Assembly (NCBI GenBank): GCA_965263105.1
Contig: CBDHGL010000003.1
Coordinates: 3,162,001-3,226,000 of the forward strand
DNA length: 64,000 nt
Direction of reading: 5' to 3'
From: JBCCTX01 sp965263105
Lineage (GTDB): Bacteria; Bacteroidota; Bacteroidia; J057
A model generated the notes under the pieces. That model made no database searches. It had not been told where the DNA came from and was given only the letters and a program-made list of their open reading frames with translations. Of this stretch, positions 7,447 to 17,300 are shown one piece after another. The translations under genes and the position numbers were made by a program. Numbering within the stretch: position 1 is the stretch's first letter; each line of letters begins with the position of its first letter.

Positions 7447-9446
7447 TCTATTAATTTCAAGAAGTCCATCTCTGTAAGGATTGGAACCGCCAATTTTTCG
7501 GCCTTAGACAATTTGGAGGGCCCCGCATTCTCTCCTGTAAGCAGATAAGAGGTCTTTTTGGAGAGAGATCCTGATACCTTTCCTCCCATATGTTGAATAA
7601 GTGCCTTCATATCTTCCCTGCTTTGGGAGGCAAATATACCGGAAATTACAAATATTTTCCCGGATAAAAGATCTGATCCCGGGCCTGCTGCCTCTGCTTC
7701 GCTTACTTCCATTTGTAAGCCTGCCTTTCTGAGACGTTCAAGGAGTTGCTTATTTTCCTCCTCCCTGAAAAAATCGTAGGCACTTTGTGCAATGCGGGAA
7801 CCTATGTCAGGAATCTCAACCATCTCTTCAACAGAAAACGCCATGAGTTTTTCTATACTCCCAGCGGCTTGGGCGAGTTTTTGCGCTACAGTAGCGCCAA
7901 TATACCGTATCCCCAGGCCAAACAGTACCTTGGAAAAGGGTTGTTTCTTGCTGTTTTCAATCCCTTCCAAAAGATTGCGTACGGATAGGTCTGCAAAACG
8001 TTCTAAGGCGAGCAATTGATCATAGCTAAGTTCATAGAGGTCGGCATAATTCTCAATGAGCCCTTGGTCAACCAAGGTATAGACGATTTCTGTCCCTAGT
8101 CCCTCTATATCCATTGCCTTCCTTCCCGCAAAGTGGATGATTCTTCCCTTTATTTGAGGGGGACAACCTTGAATATTTGGGCAAAAGTGGTTGACTTCCC
8201 CCTCGGGTTGTACCAAGAGCGTTTGGCAAGCTGGGCAAGTAGCAGGGAATACTACTGGCTCCGCGTCTACTACTCTTTTTTGTTGGATGACCTGGGTAAT
8301 CTTGGGAATAATGTCCCCTCCTTTTTCTATACTTACGGTATCTTGAAAGTGTAGGCCTAACCTTTCTATTTCATCAGCATTGTGAATAGAAGCTCTTTTT
8401 ACAGTAGTGCCAGCCAACAAAACAGGACTCAAGTTGGCAACTGGGGTTATTTTCCCCGTTCGACCCACTTGGTAGTCTACCGATTCTACCCGGGTGAAAG
8501 TTTCGTCCGCTTTATATTTATAAGCAATGGCCCAGCGAGGGGCTTTGGCAGTACTGCCCATAATATTTCTAAGGTCCAGCTCATCTACTTTGATGACAAT
8601 TCCATCTATATCATAATCTAATTCCTCGCGCTTCTTGTCCCAAAGATCGATGTAAGCAAAAATGTCCTCCAGTCCCGCACAGTGTTGATGGCCACCTCCA
8701 AGTTTAAATCCCCATTTACTCAATAGACCAATTTGTTCGTGGTCAGATTCCACTAACAGAGGGTCAGTGAGCAAGTGAAAAGCAAAAAATTGTAAAGGTC
8801 TAAGGGCCACTTGACCTGAATCCTGCATTTTCAAAGTGCCTGCTGTTGTATTGCGCGGATTCATTAGAAGGGGTAAGCCTTCTAACTCACGGGCTTTGTT
8901 CAATGCCAGAAAGTCAGATTGATACATAATGACCTCCCCTCGTACCTCCAGTTCCCTAGGGAAATCATTGCCCCTAAGGCGTAAAGGGACAGAACCTATG
9001 GTCTTTACATTTGGAGTGATTTCATCCCCTTGTTGCCCATCACCTCGGGTAACTCCTCTTACCAATAAACCATTCTCGTAGTGAAGACTAAGAGAAGCCC
9101 CATCAAATTTATGTTCTAATAAGTAGGAGTAAGGGCGTCCATCAGCCAGTTTTTGAATCTGTTTGTCAAATTCCTGAATATCCTCTCGGGAATAACTATT
9201 GCCCAAACTGAGCATAGGCCGAATATGTCGGAAGTTGGGAAAATTTTTGGTTATCGTTCCGCCAACTCGTTGAGTGGGGGAGTCAGGCAATTTTGCTTCT
9301 GGATATTGTTCCTCTAAGGCTTCTAATTTCTTAAGCAACTGGTCGAACTCAAAATCTGAAATGGTGGGAGAAGCCATTACATAATAGTTGTAATTGTGCT
9401 GTTTTATCTCTTCAGAGAGTTGCTTGATCTCTTCTATTGGGTCCAT
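7443..9446 (-). CDS. ligA: NAD-dependent DNA ligase
   Basis: A 667-residue LigA of normal length that seals nicks during replication and repair using NAD+. In order: domain Ia with the YYVMASPTISDFEFD motif; the adenylation domain with nucleophile K113 in EHKFDGASL; an OB fold; a four-Cys zinc finger (CPACQTLL...HFCPNIQGCPP); helix-hairpin-helix repeats (FADLSVRNLLEGIE through IPDIGSRIAQS); and a C-terminal BRCT domain (about 590-667, LSGKIFVISG). The KxDG motif is KFDG rather than the commoner KIDG. Upstream, 62 bp away on the same strand, is an ABC ATPase gene. Confidence 0.97.
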   Translation of the reverse strand: MDPIEEIKQLSEEIKQHNYNYYVMASPTISDFEFDQLLKKLEALEEQYPEAKLPDSPTQRVGGTITKNFPNFRHIRPMLSLGNSYSREDIQEFDKQIQKLADGRPYSYLLEHKFDGASLSLHYENGLLVRGVTRGDGQQGDEITPNVKTIGSVPLRLRGNDFPRELEVRGEVIMYQSDFLALNKARELEGLPLLMNPRNTTAGTLKMQDSGQVALRPLQFFAFHLLTDPLLVESDHEQIGLLSKWGFKLGGGHQHCAGLEDIFAYIDLWDKKREELDYDIDGIVIKVDELDLRNIMGSTAKAPRWAIAYKYKADETFTRVESVDYQVGRTGKITPVANLSPVLLAGTTVKRASIHNADEIERLGLHFQDTVSIEKGGDIIPKITQVIQQKRVVDAEPVVFPATCPACQTLLVQPEGEVNHFCPNIQGCPPQIKGRIIHFAGRKAMDIEGLGTEIVYTLVDQGLIENYADLYELSYDQLLALERFADLSVRNLLEGIENSKKQPFSKVLFGLGIRYIGATVAQKLAQAAGSIEKLMAFSVEEMVEIPDIGSRIAQSAYDFFREEENKQLLERLRKAGLQMEVSEAEAAGPGSDLLSGKIFVISGIFASQSREDMKALIQHMGGKVSGSLSKKTSYLLTGENAGPSKLSKAEKLAVPILTEMDFLKLIE

Positions 9447-9508
9447 AGCGAGTAGTTAAAGCAGCTAATAAGGTTTAGATACGGAAATCCACTTATCCCC
9501 AAAAGGGT

Positions 9509-10255
9509 TTAAACCCGTTTTTTAATCAAATCCGAAACAAAGATAAATTTTTCTAAGGCGGGATTCTCCGCATTAAAAATTTCGTGTTTAGTTCCTTCCC
9601 ACTCCTTGGTTCCTTTGTGAAGAAACATGATTTTCTCTCCGATATTGAACATGCTATTCAAATCATGGCTCACTACAAGGGTGGTCATCCCATATTCATG
9701 GGTTAATTCTTCAATCAATTTATCGATAACGGAAGCTGTAGGGGGATCCAACCCTGAATTGGGTTCATCAACGAACAAGTATTTGGGGTTCATGGAAATG
9801 GAGCGAGCGATGCCTACCCGCTTTTGCATTCCTCCTGATAGCTCGGAGGGATAAAGCTTGTTGACACCCGGAAGGTTAACCCTTTCCAGGCAAAAGTTGA
9901 CCCGATCCTTAATCTCACTGGACTTCATTCGGGTAAACATTTTTAAGGGGAATGCAATATTTTCTTCGGAGGTCATGGAATCAAATAGAGCTGATCCCTG
10001 AAACAACATCCCAATTTGTTGGCGGATTTGCTTTTTCTCTTTACGATCTAGTTGATGAAAATTTACATCTTCGTAGAGAATTTCTCCTTCGTCGGGTACG
10101 ATAAGCCCTACAATGCATTTAAGCATGACACTTTTCCCACTCCCACTTGCTCCAATAATCATATTGATTTTATCCGTCTCAATCGTGAAGTCAATGCCCT
10201 TGAGGACGTGATGATCACCAAAGGATTTATTCAGATTCTTTATTGCTATGCCCAT
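9509..10255 (-). CDS. MlaF-like ABC transporter ATP-binding protein
   Basis: A 248-residue ABC ATPase of the lipid-transport (MlaF/Mkl) class. It shows Walker A GASGSGKS, Q-loop MLFQGSALFDSM, signature LSGGMQKRVGIARS, Walker B YLFVDEPNSGLDP and H-loop VVSHD. The SALFDSMT Q-loop and SGLDPPTA segment are typical of MlaF, which drives phospholipid movement between membranes with an MlaE-type permease and an MCE protein. Neither partner is next to it here, which is unusual. ATG at 10255 is preferred; a GTG two codons upstream (10261) is possible. It lies between an AMP-ligase-like gene and ligA. Confidence 0.85.
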   Translation of the reverse strand: MGIAIKNLNKSFGDHHVLKGIDFTIETDKINMIIGASGSGKSVMLKCIVGLIVPDEGEILYEDVNFHQLDRKEKKQIRQQIGMLFQGSALFDSMTSEENIAFPLKMFTRMKSSEIKDRVNFCLERVNLPGVNKLYPSELSGGMQKRVGIARSISMNPKYLFVDEPNSGLDPPTASVIDKLIEELTHEYGMTTLVVSHDLNSMFNIGEKIMFLHKGTKEWEGTKHEIFNAENPALEKFIFVSDLIKKRV

Positions 10256-10297
10256 GCTCACAGCAAATTATCAAGGCAGGTCGGATTTTACAAATTA

Positions 10298-11680
10298 TTA
10301 GCTAAGAGATGCCCTTTCCAAGTGCAGAGGAGGAGAAAAATGGGGAGTCTTCTGGAGGACAAGAAGTCTTTCTTGTCGGAAAGTCCTCATAAATCCACGC
10401 ATGGGACTGTATAGTATTCCTTCCTTGCTCAGAATCCTACCCGTTTGTCCGGGTTTATGAAAATACCCTAGAAAGACATTAGGGGCATGTATACACACTT
10501 GCCCCAGCTCTTCTGTATTCATCGGGGAACCACAGCTTCCATCCGCTCGCATAGGCTCTCGAATGCTCACAAGTAAATGTTCGTCTTTTATTTGAAAGGG
10601 GAAAAACTCTTTGTCTGCACACTTTTCCAATAATTCCCCTTGACAAAAACTTATGAATCCCCCTGATTCCAGGTAACCCAGCCCAGTACCATAAGCCGGA
10701 GCAAAGAGCTTCATGGATTCACAAAATTTCCCTGTGAGGAAAAGAGGGTTTTGGGAATTTATGGGAATTAGGGCGTATTGTAGATAAGGATGTTGACCTA
10801 CTCTTGGAGGAAGTACAGACCATAAGGCTTCATATTGAAAAGCTTCTTGGATCAAGAAGGAAATGCAATAGCTATCCATCAATCGAAGAATATCGATGGG
10901 ATCTTCTTCTTCCGAAAGAACCACGGTCCCCCCTAAGGTTAAGGTACTACAAATTCCATGGATATAGGTGTACATAGTGCCAGAACCAGAATTCACTAAG
11001 GTCTTGGATTGCCGCTGCATACCCGTATTGATATGTAGGTTTAGGGTCTGAGAGATCAGGTTTTCATGGCATAAGAGAATTCCCCGTTCATTTTCCAGGT
11101 CAAAAACCATGAGTACAGGGCTCCATGCATGGATCTGTTTATCTAATTTTAAAGAGTGATTGGAGAGGGATTGGGATAAGTGAATTCGCCAGGAGTGTGT
11201 GTTTTTCCAAAACTGTTCCCAGGAGTTGGCAAACTCCGAATACATATCAGGAGAGCTACCAACGTGAACCAAACCTCCTGTATCTATTCCCCAGGAAGCA
11301 AGATGTTCTAATGGTAGATCGAGCTTTTTACCTTGATGAAATTGGCCAAAAAAGATGAGAGAAGGATCGGCATTTTTGATCAGGCGTAGGTATTTACGCC
11401 GATCAAGATGAATACCCAGTGGGACATAGATAGCTCCAACTTGGGCACAGGCATAAAAAAGAATAACGGATTCTAAATCTAGAGGAAGGATCGATAAGAC
11501 TCGATCCCCAGGGCTTATACCTCTATGTAGTAAGCCTTGAGCCTTTTTGTTAACCTCCTGTATCAATTGGCGATACATGAGTTGTCTTCCTGATTCGGGA
11601 TGAATAAGGGCCAACTTACCTGGGGAATCTTTTGCCCAGATAGGAGGGTACTTATGAATGCAAGAAGAAACCTTTAACAT
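10298..11680 (-). CDS. Degenerate AMP-binding (ANL superfamily) protein, probably not an active ligase
   Basis: A 460-residue protein that aligns by eye with the N-terminal domain of acyl-CoA/aryl-CoA ligases: QLIQEVNKKAQGLLHRGISPGDRV (about 38-61), LFYACAQVGAIYVPLG (74-89), a late PNVFLGYFHKPGQT segment (400-413). The usual phosphate-binding loop (T/S-S-G-T-T-G-x-P-K-G) is replaced by VFDLENERGILLCHENL (192-208), the YG-x-T-E motif reads YGTGLGYLE, and the TGD motif is lost (GILYSPMRGF). The C-terminal lid domain is missing, since normal members have over 500 residues. It is open and uninterrupted, so it is probably expressed with another role. The next gene, the ABC ATPase, follows by about 40 bp. 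Confidence 0.65.
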   Translation of the reverse strand: MLKVSSCIHKYPPIWAKDSPGKLALIHPESGRQLMYRQLIQEVNKKAQGLLHRGISPGDRVLSILPLDLESVILFYACAQVGAIYVPLGIHLDRRKYLRLIKNADPSLIFFGQFHQGKKLDLPLEHLASWGIDTGGLVHVGSSPDMYSEFANSWEQFWKNTHSWRIHLSQSLSNHSLKLDKQIHAWSPVLMVFDLENERGILLCHENLISQTLNLHINTGMQRQSKTLVNSGSGTMYTYIHGICSTLTLGGTVVLSEEEDPIDILRLMDSYCISFLIQEAFQYEALWSVLPPRVGQHPYLQYALIPINSQNPLFLTGKFCESMKLFAPAYGTGLGYLESGGFISFCQGELLEKCADKEFFPFQIKDEHLLVSIREPMRADGSCGSPMNTEELGQVCIHAPNVFLGYFHKPGQTGRILSKEGILYSPMRGFMRTFRQERLLVLQKTPHFSPPLHLERASLS

Positions 11681-11884
11681 GAAATTTTACGACGATTAAT
11701 ATGTTGTTACCCAAACTCTTAGTTATGCAAAATATTTCCTAATTCATTTTTTTGCAATCTTTGGGAATTAGACGGTGAATAATTTCAAATAAATGGGTGT
11801 AATTTCCGACACAATTGTGACGGTATTCCTTTCTTAAGGTCTCATAAGGGAAAAAAAGGTAGATCCACTTCTAAATCACTTTAG

Positions 11885-11914
11885 TTTGCTAAGACGGTGA
11901 TTTTGTTATCTTTA
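11885..11914 (+). promoter_or_regulatory. Candidate promoter of the lemA-TPM operon
   Basis: TTTG at 11885-11888 is followed after 18 bp by TATCTTTA (11907-11914), one base off the TAnnTTTG consensus. The predicted transcript starts near 11921 and the lemA ATG is at 11973. Confidence 0.45.
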
Positions 11915-11972
11915 CGGAGGTCGTGAATCTACCGCCATCGTCTAATGTTTAAACCCATTCTATCCGATTACC

Positions 11973-12569
11973 ATGAGAAAGTTTTTTACACTTTTTGTCC
12001 TGTTTCTGATTTTAGGGGCAGGGATGTTGTATTTTTCCGCTAAGGGGAAACAAAATAAAATGGTCCAGCTTAAGGAGGGCGTAGAGTCTCAGTGGGGACA
12101 AGTAATGAATGTCTATCAAAGAAGAGCGGATCTTATTCCCAATCTGGTTAATACAGTTAAGGGATATAAAGACTTCGAACAAGAGACTTTGACTCAAGTC
12201 ACAGAAGCTCGGGCTAAAGTAGGTCAGATTACCGTCGATCAAAGTGTTTTGGAGAATCCTGAACTAATGAAAAAGTTTACGGCTGCTCAAGGAGAACTCG
12301 GTCAAACCTTAAGTAGGTTGATGGTCGTTTCAGAACGCTATCCCGACTTGAAGTCCAATGAACAATTCAACGCTTTGATGGTGCAATTGGAAGGTTCTGA
12401 AAATCGAATTGCTCAGGAGCGGAGGAAATTCAATGATGAGGCAAGGGATTACAATACCTACATAAAACAATTTCCTACCAATATTTATGCGGGAATCTTT
12501 GGATTTCAGGAGACTGCCTATTTTGAAGCAGAGGCAGGTGCAGAGGAAGCTCCAACTGTTGAGTTTTAG
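11973..12569 (+). CDS. lemA: LemA family membrane protein
   Basis: A 198-residue LemA protein: an N-terminal membrane anchor (residues 4-23), then the helical LemA domain with the hallmark pattern VESQWGQVMNVYQRRADLIPNLVNTVKGY and later NRIAQERRKFNDEARDYN and FPTNIYAGIFGF. LemA proteins have most of their mass outside the membrane or in the periplasm; no activity is established. It heads a three-gene plus-strand cluster with two TPM-domain genes, a combination found very often in bacteria and suggesting a common envelope function. Confidence 0.93.
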   Translation: MRKFFTLFVLFLILGAGMLYFSAKGKQNKMVQLKEGVESQWGQVMNVYQRRADLIPNLVNTVKGYKDFEQETLTQVTEARAKVGQITVDQSVLENPELMKKFTAAQGELGQTLSRLMVVSERYPDLKSNEQFNALMVQLEGSENRIAQERRKFNDEARDYNTYIKQFPTNIYAGIFGFQETAYFEAEAGAEEAPTVEF

Positions 12570-12622
12570 AAATAGGTAAAGGGTCCATAATCGATAGTCC
12601 ACGGTATAAAAAATAGTATTCC

Positions 12623-13087
12623 ATGTCTTGGTTTGATAAGCCGGTTGAAAGTTTCTTTTCTACTACAGAGGAAAAGGAAATTGTTGCTGCCATCAAAAGA
12701 GCAGAGAGCCTTTCTTCAGGAGAGATTCGCGTACATTTGGAGAATCGCTGTAAAGAAGAAGAGACCCAGGACCGGGCCTGGCAGTTATTTCACGAGCTGG
12801 AAATGGGGGAGACGGAAGCGAGAAATGGGGTATTAATCTATTTGGCTGTAAAAGACCACCGCTTTTGCATTATTGGGGACGAAGGAATCTATGAGAAAGA
12901 AGCCCATGTATTTTGGGAGGAATTAGTCCAAGAGATGGAAGCTGCCTTTAGAGCGGGTAATTTTTCGGAAGGAATAATTTTGGCAGTGGATACCTTGGGT
13001 AAAGAATTAGCAAAATATTTCCCTCCCGGAGAGGAAAATGCCAATGAACTGCCCGATGAAATTTCATTTGGAGACTTAGAAGATTAA
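12623..13087 (+). CDS. TPM-domain protein, cytosolic type
   Basis: A 154-residue protein with a TPM (TLP18.3/Psb32/MOLO-1) fold and no signal peptide: FSTTEEKEIVAAIKRAESLSSGEIRVHLENR opens the domain, NGVLIYLAVKDHRFCIIGDEGI is the core, and LVQEMEAAFRAGNFSEGII closes it. The C-terminus is acidic. TPM domains have been linked to phosphatase activity in plants but no bacterial substrate is established. It sits 53 bp after lemA and 23 bp before the second TPM gene. Confidence 0.85.
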   Translation: MSWFDKPVESFFSTTEEKEIVAAIKRAESLSSGEIRVHLENRCKEEETQDRAWQLFHELEMGETEARNGVLIYLAVKDHRFCIIGDEGIYEKEAHVFWEELVQEMEAAFRAGNFSEGIILAVDTLGKELAKYFPPGEENANELPDEISFGDLED

Positions 13088-13110
13088 TAAACCTGAAAAT
13101 ACGCAGACAT

Positions 13111-13965
13111 TTGAATCCCTTTGTCCTTTTTATCCAACGCTATACTCTATCTTCCTTCCTTAGGCTTGTCTTGGGGCTAGGATTTCTGTGGATCTATATT
13201 CCACAATCACGTGGACAAACTATTCCCGAATACAGCGGCTTTGTCAATGACTACTTGGGCATTCTCACCCCACAGGAAAAGAAAGAGTTAGAGACCTTCC
13301 TCACAGCGCAAGCGGAAGCTTCATCCAATGAAATAGCCGTAGTCATAATGGACCTACCCAATGGGGCTATTATGCGAGATTATGCCTTTTCTATCGCAGA
13401 AGAATGGGGAATCGGGGGGAAAGAAAATGACAATGGGGTTTTGGTAGCCTTATTCCTGAATGTTCGAGAAGTGGATATCGAGGTGGGATATGGCTTAGAA
13501 GGAGCTATCCCGGATTTGGCAGCTTATAACGTTATTCAAAAGGACATGATCCCCTATTTCAGGCAAGAAGACTACTTCTCTGGCCTTTACAAAGGGGTTC
13601 AGGCACTTTCGACCTTGGCAAAAGGGGAATACCCGGATGCATTCCGCAAAAGGTACTATGCTCAAAGAGGGGGGAGTCGCGCCTCATCAGACGAATTTGA
13701 TTCTTTTATTTTCTTTTTGGTCCTCTTTATATTTTTGTTCTTCCTCTTTTCCTCAAGAGGTGGCGGTGGGGGCTATGGAGGGGGCTCGGGAAGAAGGGGC
13801 CGGGGCTACCACGATGGGGGCCCCTATTGGTGGGGTCCTACCCACACCGGTGGGAGCAACTGGGGAGGCGGAGGCTGGAGTGGCGGCGGATTTAGCGGAG
13901 GCGGATCCTTTGGCGGCTTTGGGGGAGGATCCTTTGGAGGAGGAGGAGCCAGTGGAGGGTGGTAG
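13111..13965 (+). CDS. YgcG-like TPM-domain protein with Gly-rich C-terminus
   Basis: A 284-residue exported TPM protein: signal peptide or anchor (hydrophobic stretch about residues 12-30, cut near SRGQ), TPM domain about 38-165 (YSGFVNDYLGILTPQEKKELE, AEEWGIGGKENDNGVL, DIEVGYGLEG), a membrane helix about 193-213, and a Gly/Ser-rich tail of about 70 residues. This is the YgcG architecture. No ATG fits: the start is TTG at 13111 or an upstream non-ATG codon, as codons from 13093 are also open and would add a basic n-region (KIRRH) good for a signal peptide. The last gene of the lemA cluster. Confidence 0.85.
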   Translation: MNPFVLFIQRYTLSSFLRLVLGLGFLWIYIPQSRGQTIPEYSGFVNDYLGILTPQEKKELETFLTAQAEASSNEIAVVIMDLPNGAIMRDYAFSIAEEWGIGGKENDNGVLVALFLNVREVDIEVGYGLEGAIPDLAAYNVIQKDMIPYFRQEDYFSGLYKGVQALSTLAKGEYPDAFRKRYYAQRGGSRASSDEFDSFIFFLVLFIFLFFLFSSRGGGGGYGGGSGRRGRGYHDGGPYWWGPTHTGGSNWGGGGWSGGGFSGGGSFGGFGGGSFGGGGASGGW

Positions 13966-14030
13966 AGGGCTTTATGAGTGCGTAGTTATAAAGGACGCTA
14001 ATAGGTGATAAGCTACCCTGCACAGCTACT

Positions 14031-14232
14031 TTATATAAAAAACTTCTGAACACCTTGTCTTCTAGCCTCCAGACACAGGTAATTCCAAAGTGTATTTCCT
14101 ATCCCCCTTCCCATCGTTTTTCCATCCGGCCATCCATGTCTCTGGATAACCCCAGTGTTTCTTTGCCTCCCAGGCAATAAGGGATAATTGTGCAGCATAT
14201 GAGGGGCCTGCTCTGAGTATTCTCTCATTCAT
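14031..14232 (-). pseudogene. Decayed GNAT-family acetyltransferase remnant
   Basis: Read on the minus strand from the ATG at 14230-14232, one frame gives MNERILRAG followed by AWEAKKHWGYPETWMAGWKN, the typical N-terminal helix of small GNAT acetyltransferases (AK-x-HWGYP pattern), and then a stop about 56 codons in. The next frame over gives GRGIGNTLWNYL followed by LEARRQGVQKFF, which looks like GNAT motif A (R/Q-x-x-G-x-G, the acetyl-CoA loop and helix) and ends at 14031. The two pieces are in different frames and some 50 residues of the central sheet are missing between them. This is best explained as a gene broken by an internal deletion and frameshift. Confidence 0.6.
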
Positions 14233-14386
14233 CTTGCTAAAAATGTATTTCTATGACAACAGAATAAGGAACTTTAAGCCTCCTATTTCATACATCCTTA
14301 ACAATTCCTTAAACTAAAGCCAACTTTAAATTTATCCTACATCTTGAATTTGTGGAGGTTTAACTGTAATTCAAAAACTTCTACAC

Positions 14387-17300
14387 ATGAAAAAACTGTT
14401 TCCCTTATTATTAGCCATTTTCACCTCTTCCTTACTCTCAGCCCAAAACGTCTTTGACTTAAATGTATTGGGATCTTACCAATCCGGTATTTTTGACGAA
14501 GGAGCTGCTGAAATAGTTGCCTACGATCCTGGCTCACAAAGGCTTTTTACAACCAATGCTGATGCCAACAATGTAACCATCATTTCTATCGCGGATCCCG
14601 CCAACCCCGACTCTGTTGGATCCATTGACATGTCCCCTTATGGGGCCGGCCTTACCAGCCTCAAAGTGGTAAATGGAATCGTAGCTGTTGCGTCAGAAGC
14701 AGATTCTGTAGCAGGGAATGGTTCTCTTACCTTCTTCAATGCTGCCGACGGGTCTTTCGTCAATTCTGTAGAAGTAGGCGTTTTGCCAGACATGGTTCAG
14801 GTAAATGCAGCAGGAACCAAGGTGCTCACTGCCAATGAAGGCCAACCCTCAGACGATTATACAGTAGATCCGGAAGGATCTGTTTCTATCGTCGATATCT
14901 CAGGAGGAGCCGCCAGCGCTACTGTTACCACTATCACTTTTGATTCTTTCAATGACAAGAAGGCTGCCCTCATGAATAGGGGAATAAGAATATTTGGTCC
15001 AGGCGCTACCGTAGCACAAGACTTGGAACCAGAATATATCACCGTTGCTCCTAATGACAGCATTGCTTACGTAGTTTGTCAAGAGAACAATGCCTTTGCC
15101 GTAATTAATATCAACACTGGAAGTCTATTGGACATCCTGGCCTTGGGCTATAAAGATCATTACGCTGGCCAGCCTGTTTTAGAGGAGTTTTTCCTCAATG
15201 AACTAATTGATCTTCCTAGTTTAGGTACTCCTGTTGGACAAGAGGATGATGTGAAGGTGAGTGGGTTTTCGGGATTGTTTTTTGATGCGGCAAATTCCTC
15301 GTCTAGCGAATATGTATTCTACGTTATTCCTGATAGAGGACCCAATGAAGGGACCGTTTCTGGAAGTGCTGCTGGGACCAGCCAAAACCTACGTCCCTTT
15401 AAGATCCCAGATTACCAAGCTCGGATCGTTAAGTTCACTATGAATCCTAGCACTAAGGAAATTTCTTTTAATGAAGACGATCAGATTTTCCTCACACAGG
15501 GAGAGAATACGCCCATATCTGGTAGAGGTAACATTCCTGGTTTTGACGAAGTCCCTGTAGCTTTGGAACTAGACACAGCAGTTGCAGATGTCGTAGTGGA
15601 TGGTCGGGGCTTCAACTTTTTAGATTATGATCCTTTTGGAGGAGACTTCGAAGGAATCCTTAGAGATGCCAATGGCGACTTCTGGATGTGTGATGAATAT
15701 CGCCCGGCAATTTATCATTTTGATGCTTCTGGTGTCATGGTGGACAGATTCGTCCCAGAAGGAACTTCCATGTTAGGCGATTCTGCCCAGGAAGCAGGAT
15801 TCTATGGTACGGAGACTTTGCCCGCCGTTTATGCGAAACGTAGAGCCAATAGAGGATTTGAAGCACTGGCTTTGGATACCGATGAAGGAATTCTCTATGC
15901 CTTTATCCAATCTCCTATCGAAAATCCCGACAGAGCTTCAGTGAGAAATATGTCAGATGTTATTCGTATCCTAGGAGTCGATCCTGCCACAGGTGAACCT
16001 GTGAGCGAGTATGTATACTTACTGGAAAGAAACCGCGATGCCGGACTGGGAAATCGAGTAGACAAAATGGGAGATGCCGTTTATGTAGGAAATGGAAGAT
16101 TCATGGTTTTGGAGAGAGATTCTGGCTTGCCAGGCGATAATACCTCTCAGAAGTATGTATTTGAAATTGACCTGAAATACGCAACAAACATCTTGGGAAC
16201 AGATCTGGCCAATAAGATGGAGTCTACAGGTCCAGAGGACAAGACCCTGGAAATGATGACCGCAGATGATCTAGCAGCTGCTGAAATTGCCCCTGTTTAC
16301 AAGCGCAAGGTGTTGAACTTGCCTTCTATTGGCTATCTCCCCAGTGATAAGCCAGAAGGCCTGGCCGTGCTGCCAGACGGATCCCTTGCTGTTATAAATG
16401 ACAATGACTTTGGCTTAGCTGGAGCGGGTGTAACAGATGATATTTCCTTGGGAATCATCTCCTTCGATGGTGCGAATGGATTTGATGCAAGCAATAGGAG
16501 TGATGGAATTGACATCCGTCCTCGCCCAACCTTGGGGATGTTTCAACCTGATGCAATTGCTTCCTACGAAGTGGATGGCCTTACCTATATCGTAACAGCA
16601 AATGAAGGAGACTCTCGTGAATACGAGGATGAGCCTGGGTTTGTAGAAGATACACGGGTAGAAGACCTTACTCTTGACACCCTGGAATTTCCCAATGCTG
16701 CTGCCCTCCAGGCAGAAGAAAATCTTGGTCGCCTGAAGACTACAGACGCAAGTGGAGATTTGGATGGCGATGGCGATTTTGATCGTATCTTCTCTTATGG
16801 AGCGCGTTCTTTTGCCATCTTCGATCAGTTTGGTAACCTGGTATTCGATTCCGGGGATGACTTTGAGCAGATTACAGCTGCCTTGGAACCCTTGAATTTC
16901 AATAGTACCAATGATGAAAATGACTCCCGTAAGAACAGGAGTGATGACAAGGGGGTAGAGCCTGAAGCCATAAATATCGTAGAAAGAGATGGGCAAGTAT
17001 ATGCCCTGATAGGCTTCGAGCGGATGGGAGGAATTATCATTTACAATATCACTGATCCCACTAACCCTGAATATTTGAGTTATATCAATAACCGTGATTT
17101 CTCTGCTGATGCTGAAACTCCAGCCGTGGGAGACTTGGGGATTGAAGATATCATTTACATTGATGCAGAAGACAGCCCCAATGGATCTCCCTTGGTGGTA
17201 ACTGCCAATGAGGTAAGTGGATCTGTTACGGTTTTTGGAACTGCTTTCGAAAAGCAGCCTTTGTCTTTGAGGGTAATCCACAACAACGATGGCGAGTCTA

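Noticed and set aside
16415..17281. 288-codon minus-strand open frame inside the giant phosphoesterase-type gene
   Set aside because: It is fully antisense to a well-supported coding region and has no recognisable protein features; such frames follow from the codon bias of the sense gene.
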